In this document: positions 11,417-22,484 of the stretch, in pieces
Layout of the letters: each line of letters begins with the position of its first letter
Numbering within the stretch: the first letter of the stretch is position 1
Origin: Patiria pectinifera
Lineage: Eukaryota > Echinodermata > Asteroidea > Valvatida > Asterinidae
Assembly: GCA_029964075.1 (NCBI GenBank)
Contig: CM057148.1
Location: 26,963,916 to 27,027,915, forward strand
Direction of reading: 5' to 3'
DNA: 64,000 nucleotides
Program-made: the position numbers and the translations under genes
The notes under the pieces: generated by a model
Seen by the model: only the letters and a program-made list of their open reading frames with translations
What the model was told of the DNA's origin: nothing
The model's database searches: none

Positions 11417-12535
11417 ATTAAGGGAATAAATGTGTGATCCCGAGGTTTTTATCATTCTGTTTAACACCACTTAGAGTCTGGGTGCTGATAATTACCCGAG
11501 CCGGAGGCGAGGGTAATTATCAGCACCCAGACTATAAGTGGTCTTTAACAGAGTGATAAATACCGACGGAGCACATATTTATTCCCATCCATAAATACCT
11601 TTTCGGTAAAAGAAAATCATATAATTCGTTCAAAACATCCGATTTTGTTCAACAAATTCACTTTATGCTTTTTGAAACATCCCTCTTGCAAAATAATGGA
11701 GTGTTCAGCTGGCGAGTAAGATGTAAACAACCTTTTTATGGAGATTGACGCGCGCGTATCATGTTCTGCGCGATGTCGCGCAGAACGCACCTGGCGCGTT
11801 GCGTTTTGAATTAAGAACTATAAAATTCTGACTCCCTGGTAGTGTTGCGCATGCCTACGTGAGGATTGTGAACGTTCAACCAATGAAACGATAAGAGGCA
11901 CTGGATTTTTAGGAGTCCACATTTAATTGTGACACTGGAAAAGTGTTTAAGCCCAGCTAGCCCAACCTCGTCCCCAGTGCTTACTTTATTTCCAACACGG
12001 TTTCCAATAGTAAACCCTGGATAGGAAACTTTCTTCCTGTATCCTGATTGGATACCGCCAGTAGTGCCAGTAATGGATTTTTATCGTGTACTTGGTGCTA
12101 TTCATTCACAACGTGCAGTACGTGTTTTCGCGATCATTCGTCCACACCTTCTCGAAAATACTAATTTCCTTTCCAATTTGCTCCTATTAATATAAAATAT
12201 GATACTGCATGTTGTCTCGATAAGATCGTAGCAGCTTGATTTCGAAAATCGTGTTTTCGTAACTCACGCTGCGCTGTCTACCTACCCATTGACTTTACCC
12301 CAGACACCACATACAAAAACAAAAACAAACGTGTATGTACGCACGCCCAGGCACCAGAGACTCCTCATTTGCATATGCAAAAAAAAAATCTTGCACATGA
12401 TCCAATACCAGGCAGTGGTGAGAGAGCAGGTAGTACTGGGCAGCTAGCCATGTCTTTATCATCCGTTTAAGACCGGCCACGTGACGGGCTCTCGACCAAT
12501 AGGAATGCGTAAACTGTCTTAGGTATTTATGAATA
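11417..12535. mobile_element. Foldback element with near-perfect hairpin, itself interrupted
   Basis: It starts where the duplicated block ends. The first part has a strong hairpin (GTCTGGGTGCTGATAATTAC and its complement, about 11474-11533) enclosed by GGGAATAAATGTG-type arms. Sequence matching the reverse complement of 27285-27893 continues to about 11960 and resumes at about 12448. Between the two lies about 490 bp bordered by CAGCTAGCC on both sides, consistent with a 9 bp target duplication and a younger insert. No coding capacity. Confidence 0.6.
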
Positions 12536-12896
12536 TGATTTAAAGAAAATAGGCCTAAGCGTTGAATTTAATTACGAAAACTTCACTCCGAATTTTATTC
12601 TCTATGCGTATGTGTGGATGTCAAGCAAATTTGTCGTTCGGAAACGTTTGCTGCAAAATTCCCCCGAGGTTGAAATTTGCTGAACTGTTGCAAATGTCTA
12701 CCATAGTACCAATGATCGAAAGCACCAAGGCAAATTATGGAGGACACCAATGTACATGAGGACACCAAAAAAGCAAAATAGTACCCCACCTTGTCTGTAC
12801 AATCCAAGCTTGAAAAAAAAAAGCCGCGTCGCCGCGTCAATTCCAGAACTTTGGTCTGACCAGAGACCAAATATTTGTTTTTTGGCCTAATCACGA
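12536..12896 (-). repeat. Two inverted repeat fragments upstream of the Ig-NACHT gene
   Basis: 12536-12710 is the reverse complement of about 33600-33790, including a segment matching AACCTCGGGGGAATTTTGCA. 12719-12890 is the reverse complement of one half of the CGGTCTCTG MITE at 10077-10443. Open frames across it are repeat-derived and I do not call them genes. Confidence 0.65.
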
Positions 12897-13057
12897 GTTT
12901 TAGTATAGATGTTTGGTGAACTTTGAAACGTCACGCCCCAATGATTATTTGTACTGGTGGTATATGTGCGCGATGGATGGTCGGAACCATTGTTCAAGAG
13001 AAGCAAGTTTTAGACACAGGGGATCGCTGACGAATATCCTCATAGATATCTGAGAAT
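12897..13057 (+). promoter_or_regulatory. Presumed promoter and 5' UTR of the Ig-NACHT gene
   Basis: Between the last repeat and the start codon lie about 160 bases of single-copy sequence. I see no clear TATA box or initiator. The start site is assigned only because the first ATG opens a good signal peptide. A further non-coding first exon upstream cannot be excluded. Confidence 0.3.
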
Positions 13058-13142
13058 ATGTACATGTATGTGTTAATAATAGCGACGGCTATCTTCGCGA
13101 GCAGCCCGTCTGTTGCTTATGACATATGTCCTCCAGGCACTG
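13058..13142 (+). CDS. Ig-NACHT exon 1: signal peptide
   Basis: ATG at 13058 opens MYMYVLIIATAIFASSPSVA, a short hydrophobic core with a plausible cleavage after the Ala, then YDICPPGT. The donor CTG|GTAAGT at 13143 is consensus and leaves phase 1, which matches the next exon. Another ATG two codons later would also work. Confidence 0.75.
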
Positions 13143-16100
13143 GTAAGTTATATTGCCCATTCCATGAACGGTTGGTCATGCCAATGAGCTTGTTCGATAA
13201 ACCTTTCATTTAACATGCGCATTGTTGAATAGATAAAAGATGATACTGTATTCGTGAACTGGTATTTTGATCATATTATTGGTACCCATTCTCATGGATT
13301 CTAGAGGCATTAATCTGTATGACAGTGCTCGTGACCCTTTCTTTTAGTAATGCAGTTGATATAAAATAAATCATGCCGTAACTCAAACCTAGGATTCTGG
13401 TCTGTCCCAGGAACCAAAATAATAGGAGAGACTCCAACCCGTTACATTTAAATGAATTCAAGTATAACATGAATTATGCATCTGTAGAGTATACCGGTAT
13501 ATAAAGAAAATGGGGATTAAATTAAATTTCATTAAAGTATAGCAGGAATGCCAAACTGCTGTAAAAACAAAGGCTTATTGAAGGATATTCTTGTATCAAG
13601 TGTTTTGAGGAAATACTGTATCACATTTTTTTCTTACGATTTGCTTGTTTTAAATTGGTTCTTAGAAAAATTGAAATTCAAGGTTTTAAATAGAATATAC
13701 TGATGTACCACTCAGTTATTTTTGCTTTTTTTTCAGAAGAGATTATTCATGATGTATTCGGACAGTCTGCAAGTAAAGCACATGTACAGATCGGGCTTTG
13801 GCACAGGGTTCCCTGTACATCGGTCACAGAAGGTGACATCCCGAAGGGAGTTACTTGGTACAAAGGTTCACTGGAGGATCCTTCCAAAAAATCACTTATA
13901 AGTCACACCGATGGTAAAGATCATCCCCCCTCGAGCGACAGATATGCATTTTCATCAGGTTTCAGCCTAGTGATTAAAGGTGTCAGTGAATCAGATAAGG
14001 GGAGATACCTTTGTCAGGCCATACATGCCATAATTACACATGGTACCAACAACATTCGACAGGAAGAAATTGTCCTTGAAGTTATTGGTAAGTTCAACGA
14101 AATGTACACACCAACTTGTCTCATTCGTCAAGCAGATAAAACGATTTGCTCAAAAACATAAACAAACGGCATGTGAAATTTCACGCAATGATAATTAAGA
14201 TACCTTTTTCTTTTTTTCTCCCAAACTAAATCACAACATGAAATTGACTAGGCGCATTATAATATCTTTTTCGATTAGCCAGCCTTGTGTTGGCGGTACC
14301 CCATTTTGTCAATGTCTTTCTTCACGGGGCGCTATAGTCAGAAGTCATAAACCCAATTGTGCCGTGTAGCTAGGGATCAATCCCAAAGTCATGATGCTTG
14401 CCTTGCAAATAAGCGATGCTGCCCATCTGGAAAATAGCAAAGGTGCGATGGTTCATCAGTTGGTAGAGCACCGGAACGGCAATCGTGAGGTCGCAGGGTG
14501 AAACCCCTCTCCAGTCAATTTCTTTTCTTTCTTCTTTTCAACTTTGAAACACATTAAAATACTATACCATAATTCTTTACTGCATTTTGAGATATCTGTG
14601 CTCTTTGACGGACTGCTACTCTTAATACACGCAATTATTGTGTCGCCTTTACATGTATTCAGGGGACTCTTTTCCGGCCACAACCAAGTACACATCGTCC
14701 ACTGCTACATTGCAGCGAGAAGGCAGACAGACGCTACCGTGTCAGTGCGCGTCACTGACACCAAACGCAATATCCGTTGTGTATTGGTCAATGGGAGAAG
14801 GCATAACTGAAGATACAGAGATCATTGGTGCACGTTTTGCTGATGGTGCTACACTACAGTTCCGACATGGCGTTGATTACAGCATTGACAGCGACGCGTC
14901 ACTTACAGTTAATTCTGTCGGTAATTTACACGATGCAGCGAGGTTCTGGTGTCATGTATATCAGTCAGACGGATCACGGACCGATTGCTACACAGATGTC
15001 CACGTATCAGGTATTTTGTTTTATTAAGATGGTTTCAAATATGAATATCATAATCGGACAACTGTAAATTTTGCGCCGTCCCTAAGCATCGCCAATTAAT
15101 ATGAACATCATGTTTGCAACATGAACAAGAGCGTTTTATAGTCCATATGCATGTACACTTACAATCAAAGTTGAACATTAATTATCTCATCGTTGTTCAC
15201 GTAATCCAGGTGAGACTCCATTGACTGGTCCTCTCAGGGCATCAGAAGCATCATTCTACCTGCTGAAGGGAACGAGGCAGATCATTCCTTGTACATCTTG
15301 GAAACCTGGCAATGCAACATGTTTGGTGCAATGGTTTAAAGTTGATATCTGGAGCCATCATCTCCTCATCAATTACACGGTGTCCACCAGTACTGTTCAT
15401 GCTGATCCATCGTTTGACCTTGCTCTTGACTTCGATCTGATAATCAAGTCCGTTGATGAGGATGACGGTGGGAGCTACAGCTGCTCTGCAAATCCTGAAG
15501 CCAATGAAGGACTTGTCGAAGTCCGTGTAATTGGTAAATGTTTAGTCGTTTCTTTCATGGGGTGGGGTCATTTTGGTTCCGCACGCTCATTTGACTTTTA
15601 GTGTAACATTGTTGATATCTACCACAATTCTGTTTGTACGTTTGACTCTTGCCTCTTCATGTAAGTGTCATTGTATACGAGTTTGGTCACTGTTAGCGAA
15701 CTACTTGCTTTTAAAACACTGGGCTGTCACTTGTTGTTATTGTTGTATTACACAGGAGATATGTTTCCGTTGGATGGAGGAAGCGCAACTAAAGGAGACG
15801 TCAAAACATTTGCATCGGATAGCAAATTTGCACTGCGCTGTCCAGCCATTGAAGGTGTACCTATAGGTAGCAGAGCCACGTTGATTTGGTCATTTGGTGC
15901 TGTTGATGCACAACTGACCACTGTGGTTGGCAAGCTAGATCTACCAGCTGGCTCCAAATGGCTGTCTGACAAAGACGGCCACACCTGCTTCGGCGTAACA
16001 GTTGAAGGGTCTCTCCTTCTAACAAACTGCTCTCAAAAAAATGCTCTCAGATTCTGGTGTCATGTGTTCCCTCATGGAGAAGCCTTACGAAGGTCCTACG

Positions 16101-19100
16101 TGGATGTGATAATGAAAGGTAAGATTCCCTACATATTTTGTGGTCGTAAATAAGAACTTTGTTTAAATGAAGAAAAATGTGTTTATCTGGTCCGTGATGT
16201 GATGAATGTAGCTAGGTTAAAAATGAGGAAGTTATCAGATAATCGCCGTCTGATACATCCAGACGAATAGATAGTCCAGATGTATCGATATGATTGTTTT
16301 CTTCACATCAGCAATTCACAGAAAGTCATACACAAACACTCTCTGGAATTCTGTTCTGGGGATGATTGAATGTAATTGCATTTCTCTTTTACTTTGACAG
16401 ATTCCATCCAGCCTTCTAACGTTGGTCTCATAGCTGCTGTTGTCTCTATTTCTTTACTTGTTCTCGTTGGTATCACTGCGTGTTTGTTGTGTAAGCTAAG
16501 CAAACGGAATCCAACTCACGATCGAGAACAAGTTGTCTACCACCCAATTCCTAAAACAGGTAAGTGACGTTGAAAAAGGGGCTAATTTGTCGGTGGTGTA
16601 ATCATGCAGTATTTTTATACTTGATTGTACTCCATCGATTGTGCAGTACAGAATATTATCATCTTGTATGGTTCATAGTGCAAAAAAATAAACAACACAA
16701 TGTGCAAAGTATTGCTTATTTTACGCTGTTATGTTGGTAATCTATGTTTCTTAACAGAACCTGCACGACAGTTTAGCGTGGCTACGCTCACTACGATGAT
16801 CCGGGAGTTTGTGGCAGAGAAAATGAGCAGACTGCCCATCACGCCTTGGGTGACAGGTGACGACAGCTACGCAGCGATGGATGATGTATACACACCACTG
16901 GAGATGTACATCAATGTATCTATTGCAGGTTGTAAAGCTAGATATAGAATAGAGTCAGAGTCTGAAATCTTTGATGACGGTATCTCTGAATTGTCGAATT
17001 GTCATGTACTCCTTGAAGGTAGATCAGGCTGTGGTAAAACTGCCTTCTTAAGCAAAATGGCATCTGACTGGTCACTGGAAAAGCCGCACGCAGTACTCGG
17101 TCAGAAAAAGATGGTCTTTGTTCTGCCGGCGAAAATTCTCATAAAAGCTAGGAATGTTGGGCAAGCAATTGTTCAATATATGCTTAAAGGTGGCACGAGG
17201 CATTGGGCAAATTCCATCAATGAATACTGTTTGACGCACCCCGACGAAGTGGCCATTCTTGTTGATGGCTGCAATGACACACATGACATAGACAACGTCA
17301 TGGAGATCATGACGGAACATGGTCTTTTGGGATGTCAAATAGTGATAAGTGCAAGACATACACAGATGGTGGAAAAAACAAGCAAACGTCATAAACTGCG
17401 CCACATAACGATTACTGGTTTTACCCAAGAAAGTGCAAAGGTGTACGTTGATAACCACTGTGATGCATTCAGTCGCAATTGTGCCAAAGATCAGACTCAA
17501 ACTAGGGCAAGTCATGACGAAACACAAGAACACAAGGAACAAGATGATGCAGAGTTACAAAGTGGTTGTGACAAATCGGACAGCAGCCGTGAAAATCAAA
17601 ATCAAAGAGTGCATTCACTCATTCACAGCTACTTAGACGCAAACATTCTACACCCAAATGTGGCTTGTCTTCCCGTTATCGTAACGACTCTGTGTCAGTT
17701 ATCCCTTTGGTCTGATGGGGTGGCTTTCCAAGATGATCCAAGTATGGGCGACTTGTTTATCAGGTTGGTGAAATGTTTGTTTGAGGGAAGCAGTGACAGA
17801 GGCGATGACGATACCAGAACACCTGAGGCTTTGAACAGACATGTGGAGTTTGATGACGTAACAGGCCTATCAAAGGTACAGCTTGTAATATTGAAAAAGT
17901 TAGGAGAGGTAATTCTGCCGAATATGTTTGAAAATGAATGTCAAGCTACATTTTCCAAGGCGCATTTCGTGAATTTGTGTGATAACGGTCAGGCAATTTT
18001 AGACGTGGCAATTAAAATTGGTCTTGTCCGTTGTGAAGGAGATACAGATGTTGACTTTGTCCTTGAAATACTTCGGGACTTCTGCGCTGGTCTTTCCTTG
18101 GCTCATACTGCTGAACAAGATGAAAACTGGATGGCTGAACTTCAGCACATTGATTTGATGAGTGAAGCTGAAACGTTTTCAATCGTGTATGCGTTTGCGT
18201 GTAGGAAGAGTCAAACGGTTTCCAGCGGACTTGTGCAAAAGATGGCACGGTGCAACAATAGAGAAACGACCAATGTCATTGATATGCAAAAACTGATCCA
18301 GTTTTGTCTATTGCTGAATTTTGAAGGAAAGTGCAAAGGTTCGTTGAATACCAAGTTCGCCGGCCTCTTTGAGGGAGGTAAAGTTTGTCTCGGAGGCGTT
18401 TCTGGTCACACGATCAGAATGCTGTCATATTTGTTCGAACATGCAAAAAAAACGGTAGAAGGTGTTGCTTTGTGTATTGAATCTGTTGAGTTGTTGCGAC
18501 TTGAGAAAAATGACTGGGGAGAGTTTCGGGAATACTTTGAGTACTTTTTTCCATTGAATCTGGAAGAGGACATCCTGGAAACTGAAGAGATGCAGAGGTG
18601 CTCAGAAAATGAGACACTGGCAAAGTTGCGTGAAAGAGTAGAGTCCAGAAACAAAGACATGCCTTGGTTTCCCCCAGACCAGTCAGACATCTGGGTCCTT
18701 CGTACCGTGCAGTCGTTGGGTCTTTATGAGCTTCTGGAGGGCCAGGCAGGTGTATCCAATGCTGGTGAAAGTCACCAAACAAGTGCATCAAGCGAGTTAG
18801 TTCGATGTCTGTCGTATCTACCGAACCTTGAAAACCTCGTTCTTGTGGGGACAATTTTCAGTTCAAATGATGTCTGCAACTTTGTCCGTGAACCTGAAAA
18901 CACTCCGAAGTTGAAAAAGCTTGATCTCCGTCTGAATAAGCAGTTTGATGATGATGCGTTCTATGCAGTTGCAAGATCACTCATCAGACGCTGGGGAAAA
19001 GGCTACAGTAACATTGCAGACCTCCGATTGTCTTTGTATAAAGTAACCCGTAAAGGGTTTCTTGACGTAGAGAAGAACACCGGCAGTGATGGAGGTATCG

Positions 19101-19303
19101 GCTGGTCTTATATACAAACTACATATCTACTGCATGGTAACATTCCGAAGAAATTATGTGAACTCCTCAAAAATATCCTGAATCAGAAAATACCATTCTC
19201 GCTTAGAATTGATAGAGGACCATATACCGAGATACTATATGGTGAAGGAACAGAAACGCTGAAGCCACCCTTTTGTGGCCTAAATCACAAAGGCAAATCA
19301 TGA
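13058..19303 (+). CDS. Membrane-anchored Ig4-TM-NACHT-LRR receptor (seven exons)
   Basis: Join of 13058-13142, 13737-14087, 14663-15010, 15210-15533, 15756-16118, 16401-16559 and 16758-19303: 4176 bases, 1391 residues. Order: signal peptide (about 1-20), Ig-like domains at about 29-145, 146-261, 262-369 and 370-490, membrane helix about 498-521, ITIM-like VVYHPI at 535-540, NACHT with Walker A GRSGCGKT at 631-638 and Walker B AILVDGCND at 709-717, an NLR-type winged-helix/HD2 motif near 975-990 and a weak LRR tail near 1224-1300. Every intron is phase 1. NACHT-LRR proteins are normally cytosolic sensors with a Death-fold or similar N-terminus; here that position is taken by an Ig ectodomain. 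Inferred role: a surface immune or recognition receptor with an NTPase oligomerisation module inside. It lies between the two KIAA1549-like copies on the same strand. Confidence 0.82.
13737..14087 (+). CDS. Ig-NACHT exon 2: Ig domain 1
   Basis: After a TTTTTTTTCAG acceptor, one exon encodes a V-like Ig domain: first Cys in VPCTS, core Trp in VTWYKG, and DKGRYLC around the second Cys. The donor is ATTG|GTAAGT. The length is 351 bp, phase 1 at both ends. Domain 3 shares its PCTS and W[YF]K signature. Confidence 0.87.
14440..14520 (+). repeat. tRNA-derived SINE head in intron 2
   Basis: An A-box-like TCAGTTGGTAGAGCACC and a degenerate B-box near GGGTGAAACCC are spaced as in a tRNA gene, followed by a T-rich tail. 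It is too diverged for a functional tRNA. Confidence 0.5.
14663..15010 (+). CDS. Ig-NACHT exon 3: Ig domain 2
   Basis: Phase 1-1 exon, 348 bp. Cys in LPCQCAS, core Trp in VVYWSMG and second Cys in AARFWCHVYQSDG. The RFWCHV signature recurs in domain 4 but not in domains 1 or 3. Extra Cys residues at the first-Cys site (CQC) and near the end (TDCYTD) could form a second disulphide. Confidence 0.87.
15210..15533 (+). CDS. Ig-NACHT exon 4: Ig domain 3
   Basis: Phase 1-1 exon, 324 bp. IPCTS, VQWFKV and DDGGSYSCSAN mark the Cys-Trp-DxGxYxC core. An extra Cys lies just before the core Trp (NATCLVQW), and NAT and NYT are possible N-glycosylation sites. Confidence 0.87.
15756..16118 (+). CDS. Ig-NACHT exon 5: Ig domain 4
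   Basis: Phase 1-1 exon, 363 bp. ALRCPAI, TLIWSFG and ALRFWCHVFPHGE give the Cys-Trp-Cys core. Closest to domain 2 within the protein. The donor is AAAG|GTAAGA. Confidence 0.87.
16401..16559 (+). CDS. Ig-NACHT exon 6: transmembrane and juxtamembrane
   Basis: Phase 1-1 exon, 159 bp. It encodes a hydrophobic helix (VGLIAAVVSISLLVLVGITA), then CLLCKLSKR, a basic stop-transfer pattern that puts the C-terminus inside. The tail DREQVVYHPIPKT carries VVYHPI, which fits the ITIM pattern (I/V/L/S)xYxx(I/V/L). Two membrane-proximal Cys residues may be palmitoylated (inference). Confidence 0.85.
16758..19303 (+). CDS. Ig-NACHT exon 7: NACHT NTPase, helical region and LRR tail
   Basis: One 2546 bp exon after TTCTTAACAG, with the stop at 19301-19303. 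It has a pre-NACHT strand (DDVYTPLEMYINV), Walker A GRSGCGKT, Walker B AILVDGCND, a sensor-like CQIVISARH and a Lys-, Gln- and Asp-rich insert (about 790-830). VDFVLEILRDFCAGLSLA corresponds to the NLR helical motif that usually reads F-H-x-x-x-Q-E-F; here the His and Gln-Glu are replaced. The C-terminus has only about two LRR-like segments (LPNLENLVL, LKKLDLRLN), much shorter than most NLRs. The open frame upstream of 16758 is intron. Confidence 0.87.
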
Positions 19304-19934
19304 AAGCGTTGAAGGCCTTAAGAAAGAGCCAGGTGTGTTTTTCTGAGAAAGTTTTTAAGTTTCGTTTTTCGCAGTCATTATGTAGGCCTACACAGTAAAA
19401 AGTTGTCCAAATCAAGTAGGAAATCAACATTCTGTGACACTCTGATTTTTAATTATATCTTTGAAAGCTTTTTTTCAAAGAAAGACTAATTCGTTGAAAG
19501 ATGATCGTATAGGTCAACACTCAATATCAACAAATGCCCTGCTGCTGTTGATTTCATCAGCTGCTTTTTTTAACAACACCGAGAGCTTATCACAGGATAG
19601 TACAATATGGTACAGCCATCTGGCTAAAATTACTGACGGCGGAGTAACCAAAAGGACTTGGCATTATAGATACTGGTGTCACTTACCGTAGGTGTAACTG
19701 AGTTTGCGTGGCTGGTATCTTTATACTCCTCCTGTGCCTTGAGAAAAATTTCATTGGTTCACATGGCATTCAACTCTTGCAGTCCGGAAAATGCAAGGAA
19801 CTCTTTATAGATGCAGTTCTGCTACACCTATCTCACCACCACTGAGATATTGCTTTATCTGCTGTTGCTTATGTTCTTTGATTGTCAACCACGATGGAGA
19901 ACTGTTTCGATTGTTTCTTCTTGAACCATCTTAG
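19304..19934 (+). other. 3' flank of the Ig-NACHT gene
   Basis: About 630 bp of mostly single-copy sequence between the stop codon and the start of duplicated block 2. I see no AATAAA here. The first hexamers downstream are inside the duplicated block (near 21776 and 22187), so the 3' end of this transcript is unclear. Confidence 0.4.
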
Positions 19935-20796
19935 CCATCAGTTCTATAATCCTAGAGTACTTCACTCTGTTGGGACCTTCCAAGTGGTTTGTAATAACCT
20001 TGTTCTGCTCACCGAGTTGCACAAGAATTTCCAGAAAAGTTGCTATCCCGTTGCAACTTTCTACCTGTTGCCTGCCTCCACGCTGCCCAATTGAGTAGTA
20101 GTTTGACTGATACCTTGGCAATCTGATTAATGTAGTGTCTGCTTTCTCAAATTACTTCCGATGTGCAGACACGACTCTTTCCAGACACATTACACTCCGT
20201 TGTGGTATGCATTTTTCCTCATGCTGTTTAAGTCCTGTAAATCTGGATATTAAGGGTTTAAGGGAATTTTCACGATGACATGACTCAACAACGCACATGC
20301 ATGCCGATGTAAATTAAGTTCAATTTTGGGGACCAAAACTATCGTGAATCGCTACTCTTGCTTAAATTTGCTGTATTTATTAATACCGTACTGTATCCTG
20401 AAAGTACTGAATGTAATTAACGACTATTTAAATACAACTGTATAATAGGTTTCGCCATGTACTGTATACAAACCTGAAAACGTTGGGTTTAAGTCGATAC
20501 AGTGGATGGATATACTTTGTTTGGTAATTTTTCAGAAACTTAAGGATATACATTCTTTGCCGTTTTACAACTACTGTAGTATTCAATGATATTTACGGGC
20601 TGTTGGCGGTGCAAACATTTATAAATAACTAAGTCTTAAAGTAAAGTTAACAATCAAGTTTATTAAAGCCGATCTTAGAGCTCACAAAATTATACTTAGA
20701 TAATTCAGAATGGCTCAAATGTCGTACAATAAGCTGAAGTGGTAACGTATATGAACTATACAAACGTATAAACAAAATACACTTTCGCCCTTGACG

Positions 20797-21326
20797 TTAA
20801 AGGGACAATACAACATTTGCAGACATCAAAAAATAAAACTACCAAATCATTTTGAAAAACCTTGCTGGACTGTAAGTGAATGACAGTGTAAAGCATCCTG
20901 TAAAATCATGGCACCTGGTATACTGTCATTTTCAAGAAAAGTGGTATTTTGGTATCAATTTCCAACGCTGATCGGCCGATCAGCGTTGGAAAAAACTGGC
21001 TTTTTTTTCAAATACTGGCCCCAATTGACCATCGCACGTGTTTGCAATCGATTACAAACCTATGAACGGGTACGAGCTAGCTAGACTGGTTCCCTGACCT
21101 TACAATTCCCCAATGTATGTAAACTGCTCTGTTTCTTCTTATATGGAGTCAGGGAACCAAACTGCAGGAAAATGATCGTTTTTCTTGGTTTGTATAGCAT
21201 TTTCGAACCCAAAACCTCAAAAAAGTCAGTGTAACTATATTTGCTGTATATTTCCAAACCCCCCCCCCCCCATTCCATTCATTTTTGAAAATTACAGCAA
21301 AAGCAAATGATGTATATTCCTTTTAA
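20797..21326 (+). repeat. M4-family MITE, fuller copy in block 2
   Basis: Paralogue of 864-1291 with the 3' part kept (about 21226-21323, including a poly-C tract). It has a central hairpin on CCAACGCTGATCGG and ends with ATGTATATTCCTTTTAA, which pairs with the 5' end TTAAAGGGACAATACA. Confidence 0.65.
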
Positions 21327-22484
21327 GAATTGACTTATTGTCGACACATGTATCTTGAAAAAACATGGGACAATTAAGCCTTGTTAGACTAAAGAACACG
21401 GTGTACATGCTACATCACATATGAAAAGGCTCGCCTGGAATAGAAATTGACTGGGATATATGCAACCAGTCAATTCATTTGTGATATTCAGTCAGTCAGT
21501 CGGGCTGGCCTCATCTGGGACAAGCGAAAGATAGGGCGAAAAATATGTAACAGTTTTCAATGCCATTTCACTGTGTACATGTAAGAAACACCTAACACCT
21601 GTCAGGGTACTTAAGATCGATTATTAAGTAATAATGTTATGTTAAAATATCAATTTTGCCATTTTCCAATCAAATGAAGGTCCGATGGTTTGCAATGAAA
21701 CATGACATGTATACAAAAACAAATCTGGTTAGTATGAATAGCAATCATAAATGTGACTGAAGTAAATTTGATTGTGACAATAAATTTTGGCAAACAGCTC
21801 TAAAGCACCATGATCTGAGTAACACCTGGGAAATAGGCGGACCATGATTACAATAGTTATAGTGTTTAACTTTCGTACACTTTTAAAGCAACTTATTTAC
21901 TGCGCTTTATATTTCATAGCTGACCTTTTGTACAAATGTTTAAAGAATGCTTTTAACCCAAACAATGTCATTGTATTTATATTTCATTTTCCATCCGAGG
22001 CTGAATTTTGAACCTAATTATACGATGCAAACAACAATGAGCGGTCTGTTTGAACAGTACAAAATGGCGATACTGTTGCCTGGAAACTTATTTTTACATT
22101 AGCCAAAGTCCAACTTCAAACGTGTTCGTAAACATGTAAGGTATTCTGGATTACACACACTCTCTTGTGATTGCTTTGGAAATATGAGAAGAATAAAACC
22201 TAAATTAATTGAATATAACGCATTTGGAGAGAGATTCTTATTTTTTTGCTTTTGTTGAGAGAGATTCTGAATTTTTCGCTTTTGTTTTCGCGTGAAGTGT
22301 GAACCGCCAGTTAGCCTCCCTCTGCCCCATTCCCCTGTGCCCCCCCCCCCTCCCGATATACTGACGAACAACACCACCTTGTGTTTGATAGCTAGTGCTC
22401 AGTGTCGTTCGCATCCGAGGATGCAATGATGTTTCTTATCCCCCCCCCCCACCCTTAATGTTATCAAGGTGATAAATAAGTGTT

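Noticed and set aside
17072..17542. 156-codon open frame on the - strand
   Set aside because: Antisense shadow of the NACHT exon, whose Walker motifs are clear on the + strand.
18414..18854. 146-codon open frame on the - strand
   Set aside because: Also antisense to the NACHT-LRR exon, with no recognisable motif.
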